Shown here: positions 1-8,312 of the stretch, piece by piece
Layout: each line of letters opens with the position of its first letter
Position numbering within the stretch: position 1 is the first letter of the stretch
Source of the DNA: Lysinibacillus xylanilyticus
GTDB lineage: Bacteria > Bacillota > Bacilli > Bacillales_A > Planococcaceae
Direction: 5' to 3'
Length of the DNA: 64,000 bases
NCBI RefSeq assembly: GCF_001183605.1
Contig: NZ_LFXJ01000005.1
Span: 1,230,745-1,294,744, forward strand
Notes under the pieces: generated by a model
Told to the model about the DNA's origin: nothing
The model's input: only the letters and a program-made list of their open reading frames with translations
Database searches by the model: none
Position numbers and translations under genes: made by a program

Positions 1-3
1 TCC

Positions 4-195
4 AAATCCAATGACAAGGAGGGTTAACCCGATGAGTGGGGCTGACCGGTAACTCAGAAGGACCATCAAAGCTGAATGAAGCTAAAGCACAATTGTCTTA
101 AAAATTTAAGATCAATGCGGAAGCGAGGCAGTGTGTCATGGAGCACTATAAGTAAGTGAGAATCATGCCCGGGATATTTTCCCGGGTTTTTTATT
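4..195 (+). ncRNA. Candidate structured RNA, copy 1
   Basis: About 190 nt without a credible reading frame ends in a strong intrinsic terminator. Possible short stems include the self-complementary GGGTTAACCC near 23-32, GAGT/ACTC flanking a GGGGCTGACC segment, AGCT/AGCT around 73-85, CTTAAA/TTTAAG near 97-110 and AGTG/CACT near 130-147. Conservation between tandem copies and the terminator argue for a transcribed non-coding RNA. I do not recognise the class with certainty; the size resembles the roughly 200 nt raiA RNA class of Firmicutes, but no raiA gene is nearby and I could not test this. Confidence 0.5.
167..194 (+). terminator. Intrinsic terminator of RNA copy 1
   Basis: The inverted repeat CCCGGG (168-173 and 181-186) is followed by a run of T. 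It closes the first RNA-like unit. Confidence 0.85.
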
Positions 196-213
196 TTTGT
201 TTTTCGATACTGT

Positions 214-251
214 AATCACCTCTTTAGTTTTTCTTTACGGTGATTTTTTTA
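214..251 (+). terminator. Second hairpin of unit 1
   Basis: AATCACC (214-220) pairs with GGTGATT (239-245) and is followed by T7. It could be a back-up terminator, or the end of a short independent transcript, since it is duplicated with the unit. Confidence 0.6.
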
Positions 252-304
252 ATGACATGTTATAAAAAATAATAAACGGTCTATACTATTAAAGATTTCA
301 CTTC

Positions 305-496
305 AAATCCAATGACAAGGAGGGTTAACCCGATGAGTGGGGCTGACCGGTAACTCAGAAGGACCATCAAAGCTGAATGAAGCTAAAGCACAGTTGTCTT
401 AAAATTTAAGATCAATGCGGAAGCGAGGCAGTGTGTCATGGAGCACTATAAGTAAGTGAGAATCATGCCCGGGATATTATTCCCGGGTTTTTTATT
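305..496 (+). ncRNA. Candidate structured RNA, copy 2
   Basis: Second copy of the unit described at 4-195, with the same putative stems and terminator. The few differences from copy 1 fall in an A-run and the terminator loop, which leaves the stems intact. Confidence 0.5.
467..496 (+). terminator. Intrinsic terminator of RNA copy 2
   Basis: CCCGGG (468-473) pairs with CCCGGG (482-487), followed by T6. The loop is one base longer than in copy 1. Confidence 0.85.
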
Positions 497-512
497 TTTG
501 CTTCGATACTGT

Positions 513-550
513 AATCACCTCTTTAGTTTTTCTTAGCGGTGATTTTTTAT
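513..550 (+). terminator. Second hairpin of unit 2
   Basis: AATCACC (513-519) pairs with GGTGATT (538-544), followed by T-rich sequence, as in unit 1. Confidence 0.6.
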
Positions 551-660
551 GGATATTTATGTTAAAATTGTACTTTAACTAACGGAGCGGTATAGTTGAA
601 GAAGGAACTTAACATTCAATCGAAAATCAAAAATTTCAAGATAGACAGGAGTTCGTTACG

Positions 661-1008
661 ATGATAAAAGGTTTCGGAGGAATATTTTGGAGAACTAAAA
701 ATCTTGATGTAGTAAAAAAATGGTACAGTGAAGTTTTGAATATTGAAATGGAAAATTGGAATGGGGCTATGATTAAACCTCAATTAGGAAATGAGACGAT
801 CTTTTCTTTCTTTCCCGAAGATGACAGTTATTTTCCAACAGAACAACAAGTAATGTTAAATTTCCAAGTACATGACCTAAACGAGATGATTAAGCATCTT
901 GAACATATTGGTGTACCCCTTGAAAAGAAACAAGAGATTAGTGAATATGGAAAGTTTATTTGGATTAAAGATCCTGAAGGTCGATTGATCGAGCTTTGGG
1001 AGAAATAG
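661..1008 (+). CDS. VOC family (glyoxalase/bleomycin resistance fold) protein
   Basis: A 115-residue single-module vicinal-oxygen-chelate protein. The N-terminus has the family pattern FWRTKNLDVVKKWYSEVLNI, and the C-terminus ends with WIKDPEGRLIELWEK, where the penultimate Glu is a typical metal ligand. Such proteins bind a divalent metal as dimers and act as glyoxalases, dioxygenases or drug-binding proteins; the substrate cannot be told from sequence. The ATG start is preceded by CAGGAG at a suitable distance. It is a monocistronic plus-strand gene between the tandem RNA units and the convergent recQ, sharing a bidirectional terminator with it. Confidence 0.85.
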   Translation: MIKGFGGIFWRTKNLDVVKKWYSEVLNIEMENWNGAMIKPQLGNETIFSFFPEDDSYFPTEQQVMLNFQVHDLNEMIKHLEHIGVPLEKKQEISEYGKFIWIKDPEGRLIELWEK

Positions 1009-1034
1009 CAGATAGTAATACATTGCGAATATAA

Positions 1035-1075
1035 AGGAAGTGCCTAATTCTGTTGAATTAAGCACTCCCTTTTTC
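1035..1075. terminator. Bidirectional terminator between VOC gene and recQ
   Basis: A long imperfect stem (AGGAAGTGCCTAATT with AATTAAGCACTCCCT) has T-rich sequence on the plus side and A-rich sequence on the other, so it can serve both convergent genes. Confidence 0.75.
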
Positions 1076-1078
1076 ATT

Positions 1079-2860
1079 TTAAACTGTTTTCAAAAAAGAT
1101 TGAAGAGCATCGAAGAAACGCTCTCCATATTTTTCGAATTTTACTTCACCAATCCCACTAACATGTCGTAAATCTTCAAGCTCATTCGGTTTTTTGTCAC
1201 ATAAATCACGTAATGTTTTATCAGAGAACACAACAAATGGTGGTACCTTTTCCTCGTCTGCAATCTCTTTACGTAATAATCGTAAGTGCTCAAATAACGG
1301 ATCATTGTCTACAAGCTTACGCACAGTAACTGCTTCTTTTCGCATGACCTGCCGATTTCCAAGTAGAACTTCTTTGCCTTCCTCTGGTACATATACTGTC
1401 GGAAACGTGCCATGTTTAACGGCAAGTACGCCTTCAGAAATTAAAAACTCAATAAAGTTTGACACATCCTTTGAGGAATATTGGCCTTTTAAAATGCCAT
1501 AGGTAGACAACCTTGCAAAGCCAAATTCAGTAACCTTTTGGTTTTTGGAGCCAATTAACACCTGGGCCACCATTGTCTTACCAAATTTTTGCCCCATCCT
1601 TACGACACAGGCTAATACCTTTTGTGCATCTACCGTCACATCTTTGACTTCCCGTCCATCATTACAGTTACTACAACGACTACAAGGCGCCCCTGCTTCC
1701 TCAGCAAAATACGTTAAGATAGCATTTTGTAAGCAGCCTTCAGTATGACAATAATCAACCATCGTTTGTAGCTTTCCTAATTCTTGAGCAATTCGTGTTT
1801 CATCCTGCGTTTGTTCAATTAAAAAGCGCTGTGTTTGAACATCACCTGATGCATAAAGCAAAATACAGGCACTTGGCAAGCCATCCCGTCCTGCACGTCC
1901 CGCTTCCTGATAATAGCTCTCCATATTGCGGGGCATTTGATAATGAATAACAAAGCGTACATTACTTTTATCAATACCCATCCCAAATGCATTGGTAGCT
2001 ACCATAATGCGAGCCTCGTCTTTTAAAAAGCGCTCCTGCTCTGACATACGCATGTCCTCTGACAGTCCTGCATGGTATTTTGCAACAGCTTCGCCTGAGC
2101 GACTTAAAAGCTCATAGATTGCGTCTACAGCCTTTCGTGTAGCTGCATAAATAATGCCCGCTTCATTTTTATTTTTCATTAAATAGTTTTTAATGTAGCG
2201 CTCTTTGTTTTCACCGATTAACACAGAGAATGCTAAATTATCGCGCGAAAAACCGGTAATCACAGTTGATTGCTCATCAATATCTAATAATTGTCTAATA
2301 TCATCACATACAGCTGGTGTAGCTGTTGCTGTAAGAGCTAAGACAGTTGGCTTTTGTGGCCACAATGTAAATAATTTTTGGATTGCTCGGTAACTTGGTC
2401 TAAAATCATGACCCCACTGGGATATACAGTGTGCTTCGTCCACAGCAAGCAAAGGTACAGATAAATTCGATAATACCTGTAAAAATGTTGCACTTTCCAA
2501 TCGCTCTGGCGCTATATAAAGAAGCTTTAAATAACCTGCACTTGCTAGCTGAATCGTTTCATTCACTTCTTGCACGGTTAAGGTACTATTTATATACGCG
2601 GCTGGGATATTTGCAGCACGTAATGCTTCTACCTGATCTTGCATAAGAGAAATTAAAGGAGATATGACGACTGTAAGGCCATCTAGCATGAGTGCCGGAA
2701 TTTGATAGCAAATTGATTTCCCTCCGCCAGTTGGCATCACACAAAGACTTGATTGACCTCGTAATGTTTGTTCAATAATTGGTGCTTGTCCATTGCGAAA
2801 TGAATCATAGCCAAAATGATGTTGTAGCATTTGTCTTGCTTGCTCCATCCAACTTTTCAC
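1079..2860 (-). CDS. recQ: ATP-dependent DNA helicase RecQ
   Basis: This 593-residue protein is a 3'-5' superfamily 2 helicase for recombination and replication-fork repair, close to the usual length of Bacillus RecQ. The Walker A motif MPTGGGKS lies near residues 42-49 and DEAH at about 141-144, followed by the RecQ-typical CISQWGHDFRPSYR. Motif VI appears as QEAGRAGRDG. The RecQ zinc site is seen as YCHTEGC followed by CSRCSNC, then a winged-helix RQC region and a C-terminal HRDC domain (VFSDKTLRDLC, VSGIGEVKFEKYGERF). Its start codon overlaps the stop of the upstream lipoprotein gene by four bases (ATGA), which indicates translational coupling. Confidence 0.96.
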   Translation of the reverse strand: MKSWMEQARQMLQHHFGYDSFRNGQAPIIEQTLRGQSSLCVMPTGGGKSICYQIPALMLDGLTVVISPLISLMQDQVEALRAANIPAAYINSTLTVQEVNETIQLASAGYLKLLYIAPERLESATFLQVLSNLSVPLLAVDEAHCISQWGHDFRPSYRAIQKLFTLWPQKPTVLALTATATPAVCDDIRQLLDIDEQSTVITGFSRDNLAFSVLIGENKERYIKNYLMKNKNEAGIIYAATRKAVDAIYELLSRSGEAVAKYHAGLSEDMRMSEQERFLKDEARIMVATNAFGMGIDKSNVRFVIHYQMPRNMESYYQEAGRAGRDGLPSACILLYASGDVQTQRFLIEQTQDETRIAQELGKLQTMVDYCHTEGCLQNAILTYFAEEAGAPCSRCSNCNDGREVKDVTVDAQKVLACVVRMGQKFGKTMVAQVLIGSKNQKVTEFGFARLSTYGILKGQYSSKDVSNFIEFLISEGVLAVKHGTFPTVYVPEEGKEVLLGNRQVMRKEAVTVRKLVDNDPLFEHLRLLRKEIADEEKVPPFVVFSDKTLRDLCDKKPNELEDLRHVSGIGEVKFEKYGERFFDALQSFLKTV

Positions 2861-3960
2861 TCCTCAGTTGTTAGACGAATAAGTTTATACTCGCCTTGTT
2901 CATTTTTATTTATTTCATATACCATCATAGAGTTCGCAAGTGCCTCTTGACCAGCAGAATTTGTTAGTACATATTCTGATTTAGCACGAACAACAATATT
3001 TTGTCCTTTCATGCTGATGTTTTTAATTGAAGTATTGGTAAAATTAATTTTCGCTTGCTTAGAGGCATAGTATGCAACCATGTTATCCAATGTGTCTTGT
3101 AAATCGTCAGTACCTACGAAAGGTTTCATGACACTAACATCCTGAATCTCAACGGCTGCTTTTAAATACTTATGAAATGTATCTAAAAACAGCTTTATTT
3201 CATCGGCATTATAAGCAAAAACGTTCTTCCCATATTGATTAATAGCTTTCTGAACCGCTTCTTTATCGCCCTGTTCTATATATGGATATAAGTTTTGGGA
3301 TTGCGTTAGTCGATCACTTGTCTTCATATTCCCTGAGATCTGTTCATCCAATAACTGTACAATATCTTTATATGGCAATATAAACGGCTGTGATACACCG
3401 TTTTGCTTGCGTTTTAAATAGATGCCCACAAGTTCACCATTCTCTGCTTCTAGAACCGGGCTCCCTATAAGTGTTTTTTCTTCTGCATCTATGTAATAGG
3501 CTGCTACGTTGTCACTATATTTTTTAATTATATACGGTAAACTATCGACATAAACAGCTAACTGATTTATTTCACCGTTATAGATGGTCGGCATATTAAC
3601 CGATGCATTATATGCTACTTCCAAAATGGCTATATTAAAAGCTGTAGATATAAAGTGCACATCAGCTTCCATAAGTTTATCATTATTAAATTGTACGAGA
3701 GCAGCTGGCTTTGACGCTACGAGCGCACCATTTGTTAATATATAGAGCTTAGCATCTTCTTTTTTAATAATGACTCCTGCACCTATTCCATTCTCCCCAA
3801 CTACCTTTACTTCCGGTACAATTTTTTCTTGCTGCTTCGTCACATTCTTTTCCGATTTTACATCGGTCTTTTTTGTATGAAACACCTCTGCCAATGTTTC
3901 ATTTCCACAGCCCGTTAATAATAAAGCTGTTGCTCCAAGAATGAGCATCTTTTTCCGCAT
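2857..3960 (-). CDS. Lipoprotein with degenerate trypsin-like (S1C) domain
   Basis: I place the start at 3960 (MRKKMLILGATALL), which gives a clean lipoprotein signal with lipobox LLTGC; an upstream ATG at 3987 adds nine residues. The middle resembles an HtrA/S1C protease (GIGAGVIIKK..., ILTNGALV, FNIAILEV, LIGSPVLEAENGELVGIYL), but at the three catalytic positions the His of TNxHV, the Asp of DxALL and the Ser of GNSGSP are all missing. It is therefore probably a non-catalytic, membrane-anchored binding protein. The C-terminal 150 residues form a separate mixed domain that I cannot name with certainty (NTF2-like is possible). It is the first gene of a two-gene unit with recQ. The catalytic relative at 23521 keeps the triad. 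Confidence 0.75.
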   Translation of the reverse strand: MRKKMLILGATALLLTGCGNETLAEVFHTKKTDVKSEKNVTKQQEKIVPEVKVVGENGIGAGVIIKKEDAKLYILTNGALVASKPAALVQFNNDKLMEADVHFISTAFNIAILEVAYNASVNMPTIYNGEINQLAVYVDSLPYIIKKYSDNVAAYYIDAEEKTLIGSPVLEAENGELVGIYLKRKQNGVSQPFILPYKDIVQLLDEQISGNMKTSDRLTQSQNLYPYIEQGDKEAVQKAINQYGKNVFAYNADEIKLFLDTFHKYLKAAVEIQDVSVMKPFVGTDDLQDTLDNMVAYYASKQAKINFTNTSIKNISMKGQNIVVRAKSEYVLTNSAGQEALANSMMVYEINKNEQGEYKLIRLTTEE

Positions 3961-4007
3961 ACGTTCACCAAAACTTTCTTTAAACATCTTTCTTCTATCA
4001 ATTATAC

Positions 4008-4126
4008 CTTTGCATATAATTGCGTCCAGAGGCTTTAACTTCTTTCAGTGGAAATTGTCAGCTCAAATGACACATGTAGCTGACGCTTTGCTTTCGCTAC
4101 ATAAAAAATTTGCTGAAAGAAGTTAA
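4008..4126. repeat. Dispersed hairpin repeat, locus 1 (MITE-like)
   Basis: A 92 bp core (4035-4126) has perfect 14 bp terminal inverted repeats, TTAACTTCTTTCAG and CTGAAAGAAGTTAA. Inside lies a 25 bp hairpin module (4076-4100) whose ends are GTAGC and GCTAC; the same 25 bases occur without a mismatch at 10033-10057. A half-site of the GGCATAATTG module lies just to the left. Confidence 0.8.
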
Positions 4127-4395
4127 ACATCTTTCTATTCTATCATAAACAAGGTTTTTATACGTTTCAAGTTTACATAATAATATTATTTACGTATATA
4201 TATTATAAAAATACTGCTCTCACCTTTTATTCAATTAGTTATACCTATAAAAAACGACTCTTTTTTAACTTTGCTATGAAAAACGCCTTATGTTTAGCCC
4301 TTAAAATATTATTAATAAAAAAAGAAAAGCTTCCCTCTTTGATTAGTGCAACTTGTCATAAAGTGTTAATATTTAAAATCCAAGATGATGATAAG

Positions 4396-4435
4396 GAAAA
4401 GGAACATTCCTCATAAGTGGGAATGTTCCTTTTCT
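4396..4435 (-). terminator. Terminator of the FAD oxidoreductase gene
   Basis: AAGGAACATTCC pairs with GGGAATGTTCCTT and is followed on the minus strand by a short T-rich tail. The stop codon of the gene lies in the loop. Confidence 0.7.
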
Positions 4436-6297
4436 GCATAATGAATGACATCAGCCATAATGGCATACATCTCTTTTAATTTTAGTTTCTTGTTGTCAGA
4501 AATTCTTTTTCCTAATTTTTCGCTGATAATCCCTTTTTCAATCAATATATCCCAATTGTTTGCACTTGATTTGCCTACTAATACTTCCGTCAAGAATTCT
4601 GCAACTTCATCTCTCGTAATTTTGCTATTTTCTTCTTTAGCTACTTTATAGATAACGATATCCAGCTTGTCTCCTAGTTCTTTCATTTTCTCAGGACTAA
4701 CACGTTGAATACCCTCTTTGAGCATCTTCGCAAACTTTATCTTTGTTGCAGAATCTTCTACATGTAAGTCATTCGAATAACCACCAACAACGAGTCCGTA
4801 ATTGATTAATGTTTGAATAGATTTATCATACCATTCACCTTTATATGGATAATCCATCTTAAATGGATCTACTAATGCCCCTTGTTTTTTTAAATCTTCC
4901 CTTAACGTATTGATGAGTTTTTTATTCTTGCTCATTTCTCTAAAGGTTACGTCGTCTTTAATCGCTAAGGCTGCCGCCGCACCCGCTGCCTCTCCTGTCA
5001 CCATACCTGTTGGAACGACACGTGCACTTCCCGCTGCGAGCGATGAATAGCCAGCAGAACGACCCACAACAAGCAAGCCATCTATTTCTTTAGGTACTAA
5101 AGAACGGAAAGGAATGGCATATTGATTTGGAGCAGAAATAACATATCCATAATCATGAGGTGTTTGCGCTTGTACATCAACTGGATACGCAGCCAAGCCA
5201 ATACTATCCCAGTGATCACTATTTTTCCAAACATCGGACATCGGTAATTGATATTCTGCCCTTATATGTCTTGTTTCTCTGACATATAGTTCCTCAGGAT
5301 AACTCACAACTTCTGCATTTTCAAAGCCAGGAAACTCTTCATGTAAATATTGTAAAATATGTTCTGTCTCTTTCTTTCCTTTTTCGATTGCTTCCTGTTT
5401 GGAAAGTTTATTCAAACCATCGATTCCAAAAATTTGTAAAGCATTAATATAATATTCATCATCTACTTTTGCTAAATTCAAGCCTCGCAATCTCGTACCT
5501 TCTTCTACTGGCTTATAGTCATCATGAAGCTTTGTAAACCCCCACATGACTGAATCATTTAGGTGAGCACCACCGAAAGTATTTGCGTTTGCTTCTTTCT
5601 TCACCTTATCCCAATCAACATTTTTCAAATGAATCATCAAGGTAACAGCCATTCTTTTATCCTTTATGCCAATATCTTCTCCACCCATGAAAAAAGGAAC
5701 TTTTGACATCGCAGCAAAATTGGCATCCTGTGTAGCATCAATGAAAGCCTTGCCTTTCACAACATACGTACCATATTTATTTTTTAAATTCACTGACGTT
5801 AGCTGATTTTTGTCAAGATTGGCATTTATGACTTCTGTTTGTACAGAAAGCGTTAAATTTGGTTCGTCATCGACAAGCTTTTTAAAGGCAGCTTTAGCAT
5901 CTAAAATTCCAAATGCATCTTTCCCTCTAACAAGATCGTGCCATTCTTTAAAAAGACCCATACTGACTGGTCGCTTAGCATCATTTCGAGGAATATCAAG
6001 GAAGTTTAGCATTCCATACGTAAATAGCCCTCCTAATTCCTCACGATTTTCTACTAGCAGTGTTTTTGCACCATTACGAGCTGATGATACTGCAGCAGCA
6101 ACTCCTTCTGGTTCGCCACCAATGACAATCACATCATATTCTTCATTTATATTTTTATCAGGAATTGGCTTTTCATAGTTTTCCACAAGTTTTTTATGCA
6201 CCATTTCATTTCTAATTTCTGTTATAAAATAATAACTTACTATCCCTAGTACAACTACTATTATTAAAATGGCTGACCTTATCAAGCCCTTACCCAT
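4411..6297 (-). CDS. Membrane-anchored FAD-dependent oxidoreductase
   Basis: I choose the start at 6297 (MGKGLIRSAILIIVV) because AGGAGG lies seven bases upstream; this gives 628 residues. An N-terminal membrane segment (IRSAILIIVVVLGIVSYYF) anchors the protein, most likely with its bulk outside. A Rossmann FAD-binding motif follows (YDVIVIGGEPEGVAAAVSSA) with ENREELGG, typical of the FAD_oxidored group (PF12831). FIDATQDANFAAM and a GLLVVGRSAGYSSLAAGSAR segment also fit that family. The C-terminal 160 residues (for example SIQTLINYGLVVGGYSNDL and WDILIEKGIISEK) look like degenerate S-layer-homology-type repeats, which might bind the wall. Substrate unknown. The gene is isolated, with its own terminator. 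Confidence 0.8.
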   Translation of the reverse strand: MGKGLIRSAILIIVVVLGIVSYYFITEIRNEMVHKKLVENYEKPIPDKNINEEYDVIVIGGEPEGVAAAVSSARNGAKTLLVENREELGGLFTYGMLNFLDIPRNDAKRPVSMGLFKEWHDLVRGKDAFGILDAKAAFKKLVDDEPNLTLSVQTEVINANLDKNQLTSVNLKNKYGTYVVKGKAFIDATQDANFAAMSKVPFFMGGEDIGIKDKRMAVTLMIHLKNVDWDKVKKEANANTFGGAHLNDSVMWGFTKLHDDYKPVEEGTRLRGLNLAKVDDEYYINALQIFGIDGLNKLSKQEAIEKGKKETEHILQYLHEEFPGFENAEVVSYPEELYVRETRHIRAEYQLPMSDVWKNSDHWDSIGLAAYPVDVQAQTPHDYGYVISAPNQYAIPFRSLVPKEIDGLLVVGRSAGYSSLAAGSARVVPTGMVTGEAAGAAAALAIKDDVTFREMSKNKKLINTLREDLKKQGALVDPFKMDYPYKGEWYDKSIQTLINYGLVVGGYSNDLHVEDSATKIKFAKMLKEGIQRVSPEKMKELGDKLDIVIYKVAKEENSKITRDEVAEFLTEVLVGKSSANNWDILIEKGIISEKLGKRISDNKKLKLKEMYAIMADVIHYAEKEHSHL

Positions 6298-6961
6298 AAT
6301 ATACCTCCTATAGATAAAATTTCCATTCGCATCTCTTCTTTTATAATCATGCTCATCTCTTAAAAGAGTTGACATGACATATGTATAAAGTTATTTACGG
6401 TTTTACATTTCAACGTGAGTTCGTAGCAAACCTAGAGGGTCGCTTCAGTCTAGGTATTCTTCAAAATAGCTTTTCATGCAGCAGGTGAAATTAAATCCTT
6501 CAAAAACGAACATAACCTAACGCGTTCAAAGGTTTTCATTTCCAATAACAAGTGATATCATTTGTGGACGATGTTGCATGAAAATATGATGAATATTAGT
6601 CTTCTACTGACAGTTACCTATACTGATATTCGTAGTAGTGAAGCGTTGGGGTTGGAATTGCAGAATATCAACTTTAAGAACTACCCAAATGCATTAAGAG
6701 CACAAGAAACGATAGATATGTAAGTATAACCCAAAACAAAAAAGACACATAATCATTCTAGTCGATAAAGTAGCAATGAAGCAACTAGAACCTATAAAAT
6801 TATTGTAGGTCTTTATGATTGTTTTATTATAATGAAAAATTAACTACATATAAAAACAAGTATACCTTTCAAGAAAAAAGTAAAGATTTCTTTACTAAAA
6901 TTAATGCTGGCCATATAAAACAAGGTGAAATCGGCTTTCTTCATGCCTAATAGCTCTATCT
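6298..6961. other. Intergenic stretch, no supported gene
   Basis: About 660 bases upstream of the FAD gene hold no frame with good start context. A 45-codon plus-strand frame at 6591-6725 (begins MNISLLLTVTYTD, ends RAQETIDM) has no visible ribosome binding site and could be a decayed gene fragment. The promoter of the FAD oxidoreductase should lie in the first 100 bases. Confidence 0.4.
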
Positions 6962-6996
6962 AAAAAAAGACATGCACGTACACTTGCGCATGTCTC
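6962..6996 (-). terminator. Terminator of the MFS gene
   Basis: On the minus strand AGACATGC...GCATGTCT forms a stem followed by T7, immediately downstream of the MFS stop codon. Confidence 0.85.
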
Positions 6997-7000
6997 AACA

Positions 7001-8169
7001 TTATTTTTTCTTTAGCATAATTGTAGTAGCTATAATACCCATCATTAATATTAAAAAAATCATATAGGTAAATGTATGGTTTCCAGTCACATCGTAGCAG
7101 TAGCCGATAAGTATAGGGATAATGGAGCTTATCATAAAGCCACCTGAAAGCACCATAGATGACCAGCTATTTGCCTCCTCGTCATTTCTTGCCTCATCCA
7201 ATGGTAACAATAAACCAATAATAAGCCGCTTAATACGATACCTATTATTAATACAGCAATCCACAACAAAGATCCCGAGCCTAACCATAGCAACACGAAG
7301 CCAACCATACCTAAGACCCCTAAAGAAAAGAGCCAACCAATTCGACTCGACCATTTTTCCATTAGTATAGGGACCAAAATATTTCCAATCATTTGTATAA
7401 TAGACAAAAATGTTAGCATAGAGCTTGCAGCGACAAGGGAAAAGCCTTTCGCCTGTAATATCGGTGCTAGCCAGGACATTATCGAGAAGAACAAAGATGT
7501 CTGTATGCCAAAGTAAATTAAGATTGTCCAAGCACGGACATTTTTCCAAGGATTTCGTGCTGCATTTTTTGTTAATACACTTGTCTCTGACAGCTCTTGA
7601 TTTTGTATTGCTAGTACCCATATACAAAGAGCAATAATAGCAAGTATTGCCCAACTGCCAAGCGCAATCGTCCAACTCTCATGAAAATGACTATAAAATG
7701 GTAATGTTAGTGCTGCACTCAATGTTGCCCCTGTTCCTATTCCAAATGAATAAATACCTACCACCGTAGTAAAACGGTTCGGGAATTTTTTCTTTATATA
7801 GGCATTTAATATGGGTCCAATAAGTGCAATAGCAAATCCTGCAACAAAGCTTGTGACTACAAGTAATACATAACTTTCTTTTAAAAAGCGTAGCCCATTT
7901 GCTAAAACCAGGATAATTATTAAAAGCGTAATAGCTGTTTTTGTTCCGAGTTTTCTTTGTAATGGTACCGCGAATGGTGCAAAGAGTCCCATACAAAACA
8001 CCGGAATAGATGTCAAAAAGCTCATTTTTGTATTTGATATATGAAGTGATTCCAAAAGTATATTAAATAGTGGCCCTATTCCAGTGACTACTGGTCGCAA
8101 ATTGAGCGCAACGAAGAAAATACTAACAACCACAAGTACCATGGAAACACTCCATTGCTTTTTCTCCAT
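7001..8169 (-). pseudogene. Frameshifted MFS transporter (CynX/NimT type)
   Basis: A complete major-facilitator gene of about 390 codons is split by one frameshift near 7205-7225. The first frame (from 8169) runs to VLIIGIVLSGLL with about ten membrane segments and the family motif LNLRPVVTGIGPL near the N-terminus. The remainder continues in another frame as LPLDEARNDEEANSW...MISSIIPILIGYCYDVTG to 7001. The shift falls where LRTRD-type residues precede helix 11 in CynX relatives (cyanate, nitroimidazole or amino-acid-like exporters). Either one base has been gained or lost, or there is a sequencing error; both halves look otherwise undamaged, so the event is recent or artefactual. Confidence 0.8.
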
Positions 8170-8312
8170 ACTTTCTAAAAACCTTCTCTCTATTAATACG
8201 GTTAAAAATTCAACCGAAATCTAACATTATTGTCAGACTTCCGAATTCTTACTATTTCCTTTTACCATTTTTTCTAGTATCGGTCAATTTCAAAGCAATT
8301 AATGAATTGTCC

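Larger units (their letters stand above)
1..548 (+). repeat. Tandem duplication, period about 301 bp
   Basis: Two nearly identical units follow each other, one from the window edge to about 250 and one from 304 to about 548. Over the first 190 bases they differ by only a few bases (an A/G change near 92/393, one missing A in an A-run, and the terminator loop). Each unit carries an RNA-like segment, a strong terminator and a second hairpin. The array may continue to the left of the window. Confidence 0.9.

Noticed and set aside
6591..6725. 45-codon gene beginning MNISLLLTV
   Set aside because: No ribosome binding site and no recognisable family; kept only as a possible fragment.
7691..7996. 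101-codon minus-strand frame inside the MFS gene
   Set aside because: An alternative frame of the transporter gene with no family features.
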